Part shown: piece after piece, positions 46,300 through 57,438 of the stretch
How positions within the stretch are numbered: the first letter of the stretch is position 1
Layout: every line of letters starts with the position of its first letter
NCBI GenBank assembly: GCA_043228905.1
Contig: JBHGNT010000001.1
Location: 11,470,001-11,534,000 of the forward strand
From: Azolla caroliniana
Taxonomy: Eukaryota; Polypodiophyta
DNA length: 64,000 bases
Direction of reading: 5' to 3'
Notes under the pieces: model-generated
Databases searched by the model: none
What the model was told of the DNA's origin: nothing
What the model saw: only the letters and a program-made list of their open reading frames with translations
Made by a program: the position numbers and the translations under genes

Positions 46300-46362
46300 T
46301 CGCAGGACTTTCATCTATCTCATCCTTGCCATGGGCCACATGTTCCCGGATTATGACTTCAG
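46300..46362 (+). CDS. MAF1: MAF1, coding exon 5
   Basis: Encodes RRTFIYLILAMGHMFPDYDF after a split Ser. PDYDFS is a hallmark of the MAF1 family. Confidence 0.95.
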
Positions 46363-46735
46363 GTGCATATTGATCCACATCTGAATGACTTAAATTGTTT
46401 TGCTGAATCTAAGTAACTTAGGTAATGCCAAGGCTATAAAAAACAATCAGAGCATGGCAACCTATATTGTTTCTATAAAGTTAAATAAAGGGGATTGTTG
46501 TCACTGGCTGACAAGCGGGTAAAACTGCTGCTCCATGAAAGAGCTGAGAGTTCAAGTCTCTCCATTTCCCTAATTTTGATGAACATCAATATTTACATCA
46601 GCGAGTTCTAGTTGTGGAACTTTCACCACTTTCAACTTGAGCAAAGATACATGTATACATAGTACTTAAATACATACATACACGCACATGCTTGTATACA
46701 TACATACAAAAATCCATACATACCTATGTATAAAC

Positions 46736-46750
46736 ATACAAATACATACA

Positions 46751-46781
<31 letters not shown>
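46736..46781. repeat. (CATA)n microsatellite in MAF1 intron 5
   Basis: Nearly pure CATA repeats shortly before the exon 6 acceptor, with related imperfect CATA repeats starting at about 46,655. Confidence 0.9.
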
Positions 46782-46817
46782 GCCTTTTTGTTTCCATTGC
46801 TTTTCAAACATGTACAG

Positions 46818-46905
46818 TTCAGTTCGTCCGACTCATTTTTCCAAGGAGGATTCTGAAGAGACAGCTAAGGTGAAAATCGAAAATTATCTGCTTGAGACTT
46901 CAAAG
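46818..46905 (+). CDS. MAF1: MAF1, coding exon 6
   Basis: Encodes SSVRPTHFSKEDSEETAK and VKIENYLLETSK. Acceptor tacag, donor gtgtgt. Matches the region following PDYDF in other plant MAF1 proteins (xFxEESWDxF-like). Confidence 0.92.
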
Positions 46906-47194
46906 GTGTGTGCTTCTCCTGAATGGTAACATCTTTTTTTCTCTTTTCCTTAGTGGTGTGCTTTCTATTCTCTTTAACTTAATGGTGTGTCTTGTATTCT
47001 TTTTTCCTGTGTGTGATATGTAGAATTTTCTTTCCCTTAGTTGTGTATTTGTGTTCTTCACCGAATCCATATTATAATTCTCATTGGTTTATAGTGTGTC
47101 TTGCATTCTGCTCTGGACTGGTATATGCACACAACGAACACACCCATACACAGACACATATGTATTACTGAGTCTGAACCTGGTGGTATTGCAG

Positions 47195-47260
47195 GTTTGG
47201 GCAAATGAGTTTGGAGAAGACACTTCCTTAGTTGAATGGATATGGGATGCTATTGCTGAG
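47195..47260 (+). CDS. MAF1: MAF1, coding exon 7
   Basis: Encodes VWANEFGEDTSLVEWIWDAI AE in phase 0 at both ends; acceptor gcag, donor gtctaa. Corresponds to the SLLESLYKALDEV helix of relatives. Confidence 0.9.
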
Positions 47261-47349
47261 GTCTAATTCCATTTTTCCTCAATTCCTACATTCATTCATT
47301 TACATTTTTACTCTTAAGAAAATCGAGTCATCATCAGCTAAATCTGCAG

Positions 47350-47427
47350 GTGATTGGACTTGAAGACTGCGATGTGTATAGCTACAATCCAGAAGTTGAA
47401 GGCGATCCTTTCACTGAGTGTGGCACA
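47350..47427 (+). CDS. MAF1: MAF1, coding exon 8
   Basis: Encodes VIGLEDCDVYSYNPEVEGDP followed by FTECGT. YNP and DPF are conserved MAF1 positions. The frame is kept if splicing uses the GT at 47,428 (gtgtaagt). A stronger-looking gtaag two bases later would shift the frame against exon 9, so the exact donor is the least certain junction of the gene. Confidence 0.85.
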
Positions 47428-47520
47428 GTGTAAGTTTTGAGTGGATGAATCTAGAAAGGAAAAGCATATGTATTTGGATGGAAAGTAAATTTTATTTAAA
47501 TTGATTCTGCAATGTACAGT

Positions 47521-47591
47521 TGGTCGTTCTGCTACTTCTTCTATAATCGGAAACTCAGAAGAATCCTTTGTTTCAGCTGTCGATGTTTAAG
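47521..47591 (+). CDS. MAF1: MAF1, coding exon 9
   Basis: Encodes WSFCYFFYNRKLRRILCFSC RCL, the conserved C box of MAF1 (WSFxYFFYNRKxKR), plus two bases of a Ser codon. This part lies in the globular domain that contacts Pol III. Confidence 0.95.
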
Positions 47592-47769
47592 GTGATTTAA
47601 ACTTTCATTTATTAAATAGGGCAATAAGTTTGTTTATTATCTGAAAAGCTCAAAAGAATCCTTTCTTTAAATTCTATGACACTAATCAAGTTTGAACGCC
47701 TAGCAAAGTTCTTCTGCGTAAGCCAAGGAAAAACTTCAAGTAACTCTTTTAAAATCTTCTGTCTTTCAC

Positions 47770-47865
47770 CAAATGCCCCTCAAATTTGATCATTTCCATA
47801 AATGAGTCTGGTAAAGACACCCAAGGGGAATTGCTATAATTGACAAGAATGGGGCTGAACTGGCA
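47770..47865. mobile_element. Short MITE-like repeat (GGGCATTT family), copy 4, in MAF1 intron 9
   Basis: Contains AAATGCCCCTCAAATTTGAT, GGGGAATTGCTATAATTGAC and a terminal GGGGAGCATTTCGGG. This is a diverged match to the element in intron 1. Assignment is by short shared blocks only. Confidence 0.35.
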
Positions 47866-48001
47866 GTTGGGGAGTGTGGGGAGCATTTCGGGAAGTAATG
47901 AAAACTGGGCTATCTCAAAGTTTCCCCTGTAATTTTAATCTAGTTGTAGGGCAAAATTTTGTTTTAATTATGTCAATTTTTTGTTTTGTTTTGTACTATA
48001 G

Positions 48002-48086
48002 CAAGCTTGCCATGGACGAAGTCTCTCTTGATGAAATGCTCAGTGATGAAGAAGCAGATTATCTCCAGAGTATGGACATGGAGTAA
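48002..48086 (+). CDS. MAF1: MAF1, last coding exon
   Basis: Encodes KLAMDEVSLDEMLSDEEADY LQSMDME and the TAA stop (48,084-48,086). The short acidic tail is typical of plant MAF1. 3' UTR follows; the next gene (SCPL) converges on this one from about 1.3 kb away. Confidence 0.92.
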
Positions 48087-49376
48087 CTATTCACAACTGC
48101 ATTGTACAGTGTAGGAGTATATTAGTTATCTGTATACAAAGTGTGTTGTCAAATATTAGGTTATGTCAAACATACTAATATAATTCCGATAGTAAATCTT
48201 TACTAAGCTCATCCAAGACCCCCTTCAGTGTAAAAAGCTTCTATGCTTTGTAGCTGACCTATTATGTTGTATAATGTCTGTTTCTTCTTTTTCTGACTTT
48301 ATGCTCAGGCACTATCTCAATGCAGTATGTTGGCTCGCCCTTTCAGCTTATTGTCTTTCAAAATTGCGTGCATTTTAATTGATTATCTTTTTTAATAAAT
48401 TGTTGCTGTGGGTTGAGATTGCATATGCAAGCTTAGAATGTTCAATGTGCGCAACTGCTAACTTTGCTTACAATATGGAGTGATCGAGGATCGAGGAAAT
48501 GATCCCAAACACTAGGATCTTTGGGTTGAGTTGAGTTTGACTAATATAAATGGCTATACAGTATGAGCAGGCACAAATTCCTTCACACTTATGTTATGCC
48601 CTGCAATATTATGTTTTTCTTAGAAGTGGACTCAGGAGCATTCAATATATCATAACACCTTCATTTTTGGGTGACAAATCTATTTTAATCCTTGATATTT
48701 TCATTAGACTAAACCTGAATGAAACAAGTAACATCATCCCATCACTGCCAGTACTTGGTCTTTATATTGACGAGGAACCAATTTCATTATTATTCGCAAA
48801 AAATTCCTGGTCTTAATCATCACTACGAGAGAATCTTAGTTTTATATTTAAACTAGCATCTAAGAAATGAAACTAGAATCTGCAATTCAAATGGTAAAAA
48901 TACTAAGACATGAAAATAGAATCTGAAATTCAGATAATAAAATTGATGAAATTTATACACTATTTTGTTGACATCCATATGATTTCTTTTGCTTTCTTGA
49001 TAGCTTCTGGTTTAAATACAACTTTGCTTGAGACACAACTCTTACACAAGTGAAAGAAATCTATCCTATAGAGGTAATGCATTTGGTGTGCACCTAACTT
49101 CCAGTGTAAGTGATACTTTCACTACTGTTTGCCTTTTCACTAATATTTAGAGTTGGTCGAGACATACAAGTTGATGAGTTTGGCACCCTGATGTAGTACA
49201 ATTTTATTGTATACATTCAATTAAGGTTGTTTTCTACACAAATATAATGTGAATATGAGTAACATGATTCAAATAAAAAAACAATTATTAGACCGATTTC
49301 CACACAAATTATACAATCCAATAAGGTATATAAAAAGCCATATTCAAATCATCCCATATCCACTATACTCTATACA
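48087..49376. other. Spacer between convergent MAF1 and SCPL genes
   Basis: Holds the 3' UTRs of both genes. AT-rich; no further gene or repeat was recognised. Confidence 0.55.
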
Positions 49377-50042
49377 TTATCCTTTGCTTGAGATCCATCC
49401 TTCAATCATGCGTTGTGAGGAATATGCTTGATCTGCAGGTACTAGATGACCCGAGTTAGACACCACAACATGTGTCAGGGAAGAGAAAGATCGAACATAT
49501 CCTAAAACAATGTTATTCTCCTTCCAAATCTGCCGATCTGAAGCATAGAAACGATCAAGCCCATCCCATTCCAAGAGTCTAATCCAAGCTTCTGAAGAGG
49601 CAACTCCATCTTGAAGATCAAACTGTCCTTGGTAGAGTAAAGTAGGGATTGATTGATTGAGCAGCTCTTCAATCAAATGTTTGACACTTTTAGTCACATC
49701 CGATCCCAATCTCTCTAGAACTTTACTACTACATGATTTCCAATGTAAGGGTCCAATGTTCAATAAAGATGCTTGCATTTCCTCATTGTTCATGAATTCA
49801 GTTAAATAATCCACCCCATCTTTACTGGTATAATACCCCACTTGCCGCCTCACATCAAGCAAAGTTGGCAACCCAGTTTTGTTCTTTATGTAATCCAATA
49901 ACTCAACCCTTGCATTGTGAGCATCCTCCCACTTTTCCTCCTCAATAAGGTCCACAACTTTGGTTGCCAAAATTTTAGCTTCGGATGTTTGATGTTCATC
50001 TATGAGTCCCATGTAATAAGCCATTGGAGCATTGTATTGGAC
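49377..50042 (-). CDS. Serine carboxypeptidase-like protein (SCPL50 type), exon 3
   Basis: Last of three exons (52,776-52,576; 51,786-51,277; 50,042-49,377) encoding 458 residues, S10 peptidase family. It opens VQYNAPMAYYMGLIDEHQ and ends at WISSKG. The remaining catalytic residues are here: Asp in YQGQFDLQDG (about residue 379) and His in SNSGHLVPADQ (about 436). SCPL proteins pass through the secretory path to vacuole or wall and act as carboxypeptidases or, in some clades, acyltransferases; the SCPL50/51 group is of the peptidase-like type. No stop or frame damage is present. Confidence 0.92.
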   Translation of the reverse strand, partial: VQYNAPMAYYMGLIDEHQTSEAKILATKVVDLIEEEKWEDAHNARVELLDYIKNKTGLPTLLDVRRQVGYYTSKDGVDYLTEFMNNEEMQASLLNIGPLHWKSCSSKVLERLGSDVTKSVKHLIEELLNQSIPTLLYQGQFDLQDGVASSEAWIRLLEWDGLDRFYASDRQIWKENNIVLGYVRSFSSLTHVVVSNSGHLVPADQAYSSQRMIEGWISSKG

Positions 50043-51276
50043 CTGGATAAAATTACAAAGGCTCCTGAAGACATTGTCGATACGCTATTGTCAAAAAAAC
50101 ATTTGGACTTTGAATATAACTAGAACTTATATGCCAAAAGTGTAAATTCGAGAATAAGAAGTTGGCAAACCACTCCATGTCCCCTTCCCTATAGAAGCTC
50201 ATAAGATTGGCTGCCAATCACTACGTGGAATTTGTAATCTTCTTATACGTACATGCACAAACATTTTTGCCTCACCTATAATTTGCAAACACAATCTTTT
50301 AAATGCCTTCTTAACTAAAGGAATTCATTGGATGTGTCAAATGGTACAGTTAAATTTGCTGGCAGTATTGGAGGTGGTCACTGTTTATCATCAACCCAAG
50401 TGGTAGAATCATTCAAAAAGGTCTGGGAGATATGCATGAGGAACCTAGTAGATCTCTTATTTATCTTGAGAACTTTCAGGTGTAAAGAGTATTATATTTT
50501 CTTCTCAATCAACATAGAATATCAACCATTGTGAAGAAGTAGATCAATGTATTTTAAGAGCAAAGATTTGACCTACTCATCTATGACAGGTTATGCATTC
50601 CCGTTAGATGGAAGATAAAATGGATGAGTCAGAAAAAACATTGCCCATAATATCAGCACCAAAATATTTCCTTTCAACAACTATCTAATACAATGGGCTT
50701 GCCAAAAATGATAACTGCTGTACCCAGTGGACTATGGGATGAGATATGCATTGTTCATGCTGACACATTATCCCTAAACCATATAAAGGGGCCATGTCAA
50801 ACTTATAGTAAACAATCCAGATCTGGGGTATGGGATAAGTAAAAGGGCACTGCCTATAGCACCAATTGTTTCCTTAACAATTAATCCAACCTTATCCGCC
50901 ATGGGTGGATGTGTCATGAATGATCATTAAAATGCCTAGGGTTTCCTGAACAATTTTATCCAAACCCTAAACCATATATGGTGAAAAACACAGATTCCAT
51001 TGCATATTTAACAACATCAAGTCTTTCATTAAGAAGTCTACATATTTAAACACTAAAACCTGTTAAGATATATATTAAACACCGGTCATTTTAATAATGA
51101 AATACCGAGTATAACTATAGAACGAGTACAACCCATGCCTATAGCAGACCATCATTTAGTATTTCCTTAAAAAGAATGTGTAAACAATAATTTACTAAGA
51201 CATATTTCATTAACTACCAATTTAACCAGTGCAATAGGTGTGCCACAAAACAATAATGAGAAATTATAATATATAC
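50043..51276 (-). other. Intron 2 of the SCPL gene
   Basis: 1,234 bases between donor gtatat (51,276) and acceptor tccag (50,043). AT-rich, with no inserted element that I can identify. Confidence 0.8.
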
Positions 51277-51786
51277 CTGGACTATGGGATGAGTAAGGCC
51301 ATTGCCTATGGCAATACCATCTAACCGCAAGGGCAAAGAAGAATTTGAACTTGAACCAATGTGCCTATGATGACTTATATGGCCACCATATGTGTGCAGA
51401 TGAACCATCTTCTTTTTCTCCTCTTGTTTCCGGAGGATATGAGTAGCAATTGAAGGTACATATTTTCCTGCATAGCTTTCTCCGGTGACATAGAAAGGTC
51501 GGTCCTGGAATTCTGGGAACCTCTCATAAAATCCTTCTAACGCCACATAAACATCCCGGGCCACATGATCTTGATCACTGGGAATATCTTCGAGGGAAGG
51601 GGCAATACTAAATCCAACACCGACAGGGTTGTCGAGGAAAAGGAGGCCAAAGCGATGGTTCCATGGATAAGGGTTGCGGTGAAGACATAAATCCTCTTCA
51701 ACATGCCATGGTCCAAGTTCATAAAAGTTCCCAATTGAACTCGAACAACCAGGTCCTCCTTGTAGCCACAATAGTATAGGAACCTT
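51277..51786 (-). CDS. Serine carboxypeptidase-like protein (SCPL50 type), exon 2
   Basis: 170 codons, phase 0 at both ends; starts KVPILLWLQGGPGCSS and ends GLTHPIVQ. It carries the oxyanion/substrate-site block WLQGGPGCSS, FLDNPVGVGFS, and the nucleophile in GESYAGKYVP (Ser about residue 171, codon at 51,475-51,477). A His-rich loop (YGGHISHHRHIG) before the GIAIGNGL block is longer than I expect for the family. The start follows an AG at 51,787-51,788. Confidence 0.93.
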
Positions 51787-52575
51787 CTCTAATTTCTTAC
51801 ATGATCATCACCAGCATTAATATGATTACTGGCATCATTATCTATTGGGGAAAAAGTACACCAAATAATCTTTGGCAATTTACTGGATATTATTTAACAT
51901 AATACTCCTAATTTTTGGGAAAAAAATCTGAATAACCATATGCAGTGTGGAACACTTAAGCTTCCAAAAATTACCAGACTACCCCTGTGTAGAAACTTAG
52001 GGGTAGTTTGGTAATATTCCAAAATTTAGGGATAGCATGGTAAATAAGATCCAATAAGTTGGGAGGATACGTTGGTGTTTTTTGCTCTTCATTTTGATAA
52101 CTAGCAATGCCAAACAGCTAGCCCAATTAGGTCGACAATTAGAGCATTACTACCTCTTGTGAAGACTAATTAGTAACAACCTCATTGGTGCACATACAAT
52201 ATTAATGCACAATTACCTCCTTCAGACCATGACTGGGCATAAATTAGCCAATTCTAATTATCCGGTTACTAATCATTAAGTTTTACTCTCCTTCCCTAAT
52301 TTTCTAATAACCATTTGTGAAGAAATGAATGAATAGTGATTTGCTAAATTTCAAAGGTTTGGAAGGCTCTAATCTTGGAGAAATTCCCCATAATTTTTGC
52401 ATTTATTTTCATTATTTGATCATTGATGGTCATTATAATAATTTGATTCATTAAATAAACAAATAAGAGAGTGTGTGTTTGTGTGGGTGTTGTGTATGTA
52501 TGTAAATTTCTCTACATCTGGACATTATAATGATTTGATATTATATATATATACTTAAATAAGGATCAAATTTAC
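51787..52575 (-). other. Intron 1 of the SCPL gene
   Basis: 789 bases, donor gtaaat at 52,575. Near 51,950-52,030 it contains an imperfect palindromic block (TACCAGACTACCCCTG … AGGGGTAGTTTGGTA), the sort of short hairpin often left by MITEs. Confidence 0.75.
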
Positions 52576-52776
52576 CTCTAGTTGTGATGATTCATAGAAG
52601 GTGAAGAACATCTTTGAACCTCTGCTTTCATTGATGGTTAAGTAGCCTGATGCCGTGGGGGCTGCTTCCCTCGGCCAACACGATGACGACGAAGAAGAAA
52701 CTAGTAGAGCAACATGAATCCAAGTAAGAGGTAGAAGAAAAGGCAAAAGGATTAAAGGTGTATCTTTAGCCATCAT
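52576..52776 (-). CDS. Serine carboxypeptidase-like protein (SCPL50 type), exon 1
   Basis: 67 codons from ATG at 52,776; a second in-frame ATG follows directly, and an in-frame stop lies a few codons upstream. The N-terminus (TPLILLPFLLPLTWIHVALL) is a clear signal peptide. It is followed by ASGYLTINE and KMFFTFYESS, the conserved start of mature SCPL50-type proteins. Ends at CTAGAG before gtaaat. Confidence 0.9.
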
Positions 52777-53282
52777 GGATTCAAAATTCAAACTTTGGCT
52801 ATGGAAACCAAAATCATTTGCCCGGAAGTTTTCTAATCAAAACAAAAACTGTTGGGCTATTTTAGGGGGTTTCTCTCCTGAGACATCTTTCTCTTTTGCT
52901 TTCCTTCTGTGAAAACAAAACGCCACAAACCACAAACACACAATCTCAGAATAGCAACACTCAGCCAAGTGTAAAAAGCAATCAGATCACCATGATATCT
53001 CTTGAGCTTTTTCCACGGAAAGTGTACAGGAATGGCCCCAGCATGTAGGTTATCACCACACAACAATACTCATGACTCATAACATTTCCTCAAAGTTTCT
53101 CTGTATGACTGACCATATATAGTGATAGGGACAAGCTGCCTAACAAGGCTGTTTGATTCTGAGAAGAAGATACTCCACTACTCCAGGAAGCCTTTTCTCA
53201 TATTTGTCATGTCCCATGTGGCCCATATGTTTTTTCATGTGCTACATATATAGATAGACCCATGAATGTGTATTTTCTTATC

Positions 53283-53560
53283 AGTGTGCTCAAATGTCCA
53301 TACCCTGAATGTGGCCATTTAGGGCTTGAAGAGGCAACAACAGAGTAGGGTTTATGCCCGATGGACTTTATAAGAAAGAAATTATATTAGTCGATGTGAG
53401 TGAACATAGATGTCCATACCCATTGATGCATCCATCGGAGGGCTTGAAGGGATGATACAATATATCTACAGGTGCCACAGGCTTTAAAAGATTTAATGTG
53501 GGCGATGGGAGTCAACACAAATGTCCATATCCACGATGTGCCCATGCCACAAATAAAAGA
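53283..53560. repeat. Diverged tandem repeat (~110-bp unit) upstream of the SCPL gene
   Basis: Units share AAATGTCCATACCC or a variant, then an AGGGCTTGAAG block and TTTATAAGAAAG or a variant. At least two and a half units are visible. No coding signal. Confidence 0.55.
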
Positions 53561-53829
53561 CAATGAATAGTTACATCCAACAACTTTCCACTCATGGAAA
53601 TTCGAAGATACAAAAATCAATTACAAGATTCATGACAATGAAATCATACTAATATTAAGTTGTAACAATTTTGTTCCAGTAGAGTTAGCACAAGATGTCC
53701 TACATCATATTGGTTCAGATCATGGTTCTTGTTCAAGGTTGAAGAGTTCGCATAAATAATATGATGTTTCGGTTGGCACTATGATTTGCTTTTTCGAAAC
53801 AACTTACTACATGTTCCCAATGGCCGTTC

Positions 53830-54102
53830 TTGACTCCAAGTCTTTACAACACCATTATGGCATGGCAATGGTTTGATTTTGTTAACAATTTGTCCTCTTC
53901 CAATGGTTTTGATGTCATTCTCATCGTGGTAAATCAATTCACTAAGATGATATATTTCCTTCCATGCTCAAAGGTGGTCAACAATCGAGAGTCAATAGAT
54001 CTGGTTATGCATAAAGTATTTAGGTATCACGATATTTTTTTTATGACATCATCTAATTTGACCCCAAGAGATTCAGACTATTATGTCTCATCGTTTACAT
54101 GA
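53830..54102 (+). pseudogene. Ty3/gypsy integrase fragment
   Basis: The frame MAWQWFDFVNNLSSSNGFDV, followed by FTKMIYFLPCSKVVNN and VFRYHDIFF, matches the integrase catalytic core of Ty3/gypsy elements (W.S.SMDFV..LP.SNGFDSI.VVVDRFTKMAHF). It is a different lineage from the element at 28.7-32.3 kb. The active-site Asp context has decayed, and no LTR is next to it. Confidence 0.75.
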
Positions 54103-55878
54103 TTATTTGTTTTTCCTAATCAAAATTCGAGAAAGGTAGAATCTCAAGATTAAAAGCTTAATCATTGATCTCATTGCTCAACACTATAACTTTTAGCTTT
54201 TAATCTTTACCATCAGGCCTAAGTCAAACTTTTCTCTTATACTTTAACACATTTAGACGTAGGCATTTGTATTTTTAATTTCATACTTACTATGCGGGGT
54301 TAAGTAGATGAAAATTAAAAGAGAGCCAAATGATGATATGCTAAATAAATAAGTGAATAAGATGAAATATTGCAACATGATTTTTTCCGGTAGTTACAAT
54401 AATAACTAAACAAAGCGCAATAATGCATTAAAGGTTGAAGGAGATAATTATCAATAATGATTATGGAGAGATTACAAAAATAGATTAGCAATCTAATTAC
54501 CAAATTGATATAATTTTGTTTGAAAGGAGGAAGGAAGATTGTGATAGTAAGGTTAAAAGGGAGATTTTCTTGAAACTAGGCAAATATTCAAGTTAACTAC
54601 TAAGTGTCAAGTTCATATACTAAAGGGGGCCCAAGTGTATTTTGGCTCTATGAAGATAAATACTTAACCCACTTCTATTTACATTCAGTCTTGTGATCAA
54701 TATTTTGTGCAAAAGTGGATTCCTAATATTTATTTCAACAATATGTTTGGTTGCAGGAGGGATAGTTTTGTAGAGGTTCAGTATGTAAGGCAAAAATATG
54801 TTATGATTATTATATTGGGAATCCACCCTTTGGATGTCCTCCTAGCATCCCATCATGTGGGATTGTTGATGCTACATGCATGATAAGTAGAGATGAAACC
54901 CTACTAGGCTTGAATGACCATGAGGATAAAGAAATAAGATAGCAAGAAGATCTGCACTACTTTAGCCAACAAATCCTTGTTCGGTTTCTTGCAAAGGAAG
55001 AAAGAGAGAGAACAAAAAAGTATTAATTACTTGCAATATTCAAACCATTAGTATAAAACATAAGAATTTTGAAACACATCCAAGAAAATCTCAAAAACCC
55101 CTTGCTTTGCAACTCCTTTGAAATGCTAAATATGCCTAAATTACAAGGTGATGCAACTCTCACCTTCATATATATGCTCTACGATCATATACCACCAAAT
55201 CATAAGGTGATATCATACTTTGGAAGCATACACACAATTAATCTTCATTGTTTTGTTGTTAAAGTGCTCTTTCAAAATGAGAAAGGATAAGAATTCATCC
55301 ACTTCTTTAACAAGCTAGACTTCAATTGATGGAATATTCATCCACAAAGGTCAACACAAATAATGCATATGTTTAACTCTTCACAAAAAGCTCAAGTATT
55401 AGCATCAAATATAGTTACATAACTTACAATATTTGAATTATGTTATTACCTATTTGGGCTTGGTGAAAGGGTGATGCCACAAAGTGATTGTAATTATTTT
55501 TTCTTAGTTGCGTGATAGGAGTTCCTATTTTTTTGGGTTGGATGTCTACAAATATGCACCTCATAGTTCTCATTTATCCATTTCCAACCATTTAGTGTTC
55601 TCTCTCTCTCTCTCTCTCTCATCAATTCTAACGGGACCTTTATCTTGTGAGGATTTCCCTTAATGTCTATCATGTTGCCACTTTCCTCTTTGATGGGTCC
55701 CCCGCCATGTTTCATCATCAATAATTTTGAAAATCAAGCCATTAGAACTTTTTGCCATTTAATTTGAAGGTACATATATGTTGAAACTATAAGCTTACAT
55801 TGGTAAAGATTACATTCGTTGTGGATAACTGTTATTTCCTTTGATTGGTTGATTGATATATATACATATATATATATA
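54103..55878. other. AT-rich spacer; nothing identified
   Basis: No coding domain. A (CT)n run lies at about 55,600-55,620. Confidence 0.45.
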
Positions 55879-57432
55879 GAATTAGAATTAGAATTTTTAT
55901 CGTCCATAAAGAGGCCAATTTTGACCTATGGGACCAGAGTATACATGTGTTCTTGATATATGTCTCCTTCCTAAGAAGGGGTATTCATATGTTGAAGCAC
56001 AAAGTCTCTATGTGTTAATAAAGCATACACATATGAGCTCCACCTTCTAGATGGCGTCTTTAAGTATGGATCTTAAGTTATCACTCCCTCTTAGTATGTC
56101 AACATATCTTGAACGAATTGCACTATATGTCAAGCATGTGAAGAGCAAGTGACATTCATGCTCTACCATGCCTTCATTGCATACTTTACATGTCTTCAAA
56201 TTCGTTACATTTTGATACCATGATGCAACTTCAATACCTAACTTGTGAGATTGAGTGCGAAGTAGTGTAAGGGCTCTACGAGCATTGCTACTCATATTGG
56301 TAATGAGATAAGGTTGGATACGATCAATAAACATTCTTGCTTTATATTGAGACCAACATTCAGGGTTGACATTTGCAATGTAGTATTCTAGCTTTGTCCT
56401 CTTAGCATCCTCCCACTTCATCCTTAATGATTCCACCAACCTTTCCTCAATCATTTCATATTGCATAGCATTGCCTGAAAGCTCTAAAAGATCATCCACA
56501 CCCCATCTTCTAAACCATTTCTTTATGTCAACAACCCAACCAGATGAGAGAATCTTACTTTTATGATTCTTTTGTAGCTTACATCCAACATTCCAAGAAA
56601 GATGTGGTAATCGATGATTCGACATATTCTTGACTTTTGTAATGTATTTATATACTCTTTGGAGTGCCAATAGTTCTATGGGTCGAACACCCGTTTCCAA
56701 GAGCATAACCTGGTAAGAGGTAGTGCATTTAACTCCTAATTGCCTCCTTAAAAACATCTTTTGAATTTTCTCAATCTCGTTCCATGCATTAAGAGAGATG
56801 GTGCCACCCCATACTTCTACTCCATAAAACAATACTTGAGTTACCATGGCATTGAATAACATTAATTTTACTTCCCATCCACAAGTATCACTTTGGTTGC
56901 ATTGGTTTTCCAAAAGGTAATATGATTTCCAACCGGCTTGGAGTCTAGAATCAAAGCATGCACTCCATTTATTTGTGGTGGGTACATCAATACCAAGATA
57001 TTTAAAGCTTTGAACAAATTGTATATGTTCACCTTTATATGTGAGCATAGGGTAATGATGAGGTTGGATGGTTTGCATTACCATCATTTTTGTTTTCTCC
57101 ACATTCACTGTTAGTCCACTACTATGGCAAAATTCTTCTAATACCCCAAGTAAATGTTGCATACTATCAACATCATATGAGAAGAGTACCACATCATCCG
57201 CATATAGAAGCAATAAGATAACATGTTGCATCAAATTGGGGCCATTCAATCCTTCTTCTCTTGCAACCTTATTCGCCACTTCTTCTAATTTATCAATACA
57301 TAAGCCAAAGAATGTGGGTGATAGTGGACATCCTTGCTTGACCCCCATGTTACTTAAAAAGCTCTTTGAGAATCCACTATCCATTTTTAGTTGGCATTTA
57401 ACTTGTTCATATAGGCGTGCAACCGTTGAGAG
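55879..57432 (-). mobile_element. LINE 2: 5'-truncated non-LTR retrotransposon
   Basis: The minus-strand 3' terminus (about 55,896) carries the family dyad (GGCCAATTTTGACC) and ends in (TAATTC)-type repeats (55,879-55,895). The 5' end is cut inside the RT domain at about 57,432, next to the (GATA)n tail of LINE 3. The remaining 445-codon frame is open, so the copy is not very old. It would need its missing 5' half to be active. Confidence 0.9.
56047..57384 (-). pseudogene. LINE 2 reverse transcriptase C-terminal half and zinc knuckle
   Basis: A 445-residue open frame on the minus strand. It contains MGVKQGCPLSPTFFGLCID, LLLYADDVVLFS (catalytic YADD at about 57,195), NVEKTKMMV, SFKYLGIDVP, and near the end CKVCNEGMVEHECHLLFTC, the C-terminal Cys/His knuckle. 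The upstream RT motifs and endonuclease are missing through 5' truncation; the methionine at 57,384 is internal. Confidence 0.9.
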
Positions 57433-57438
57433 AGAGCG

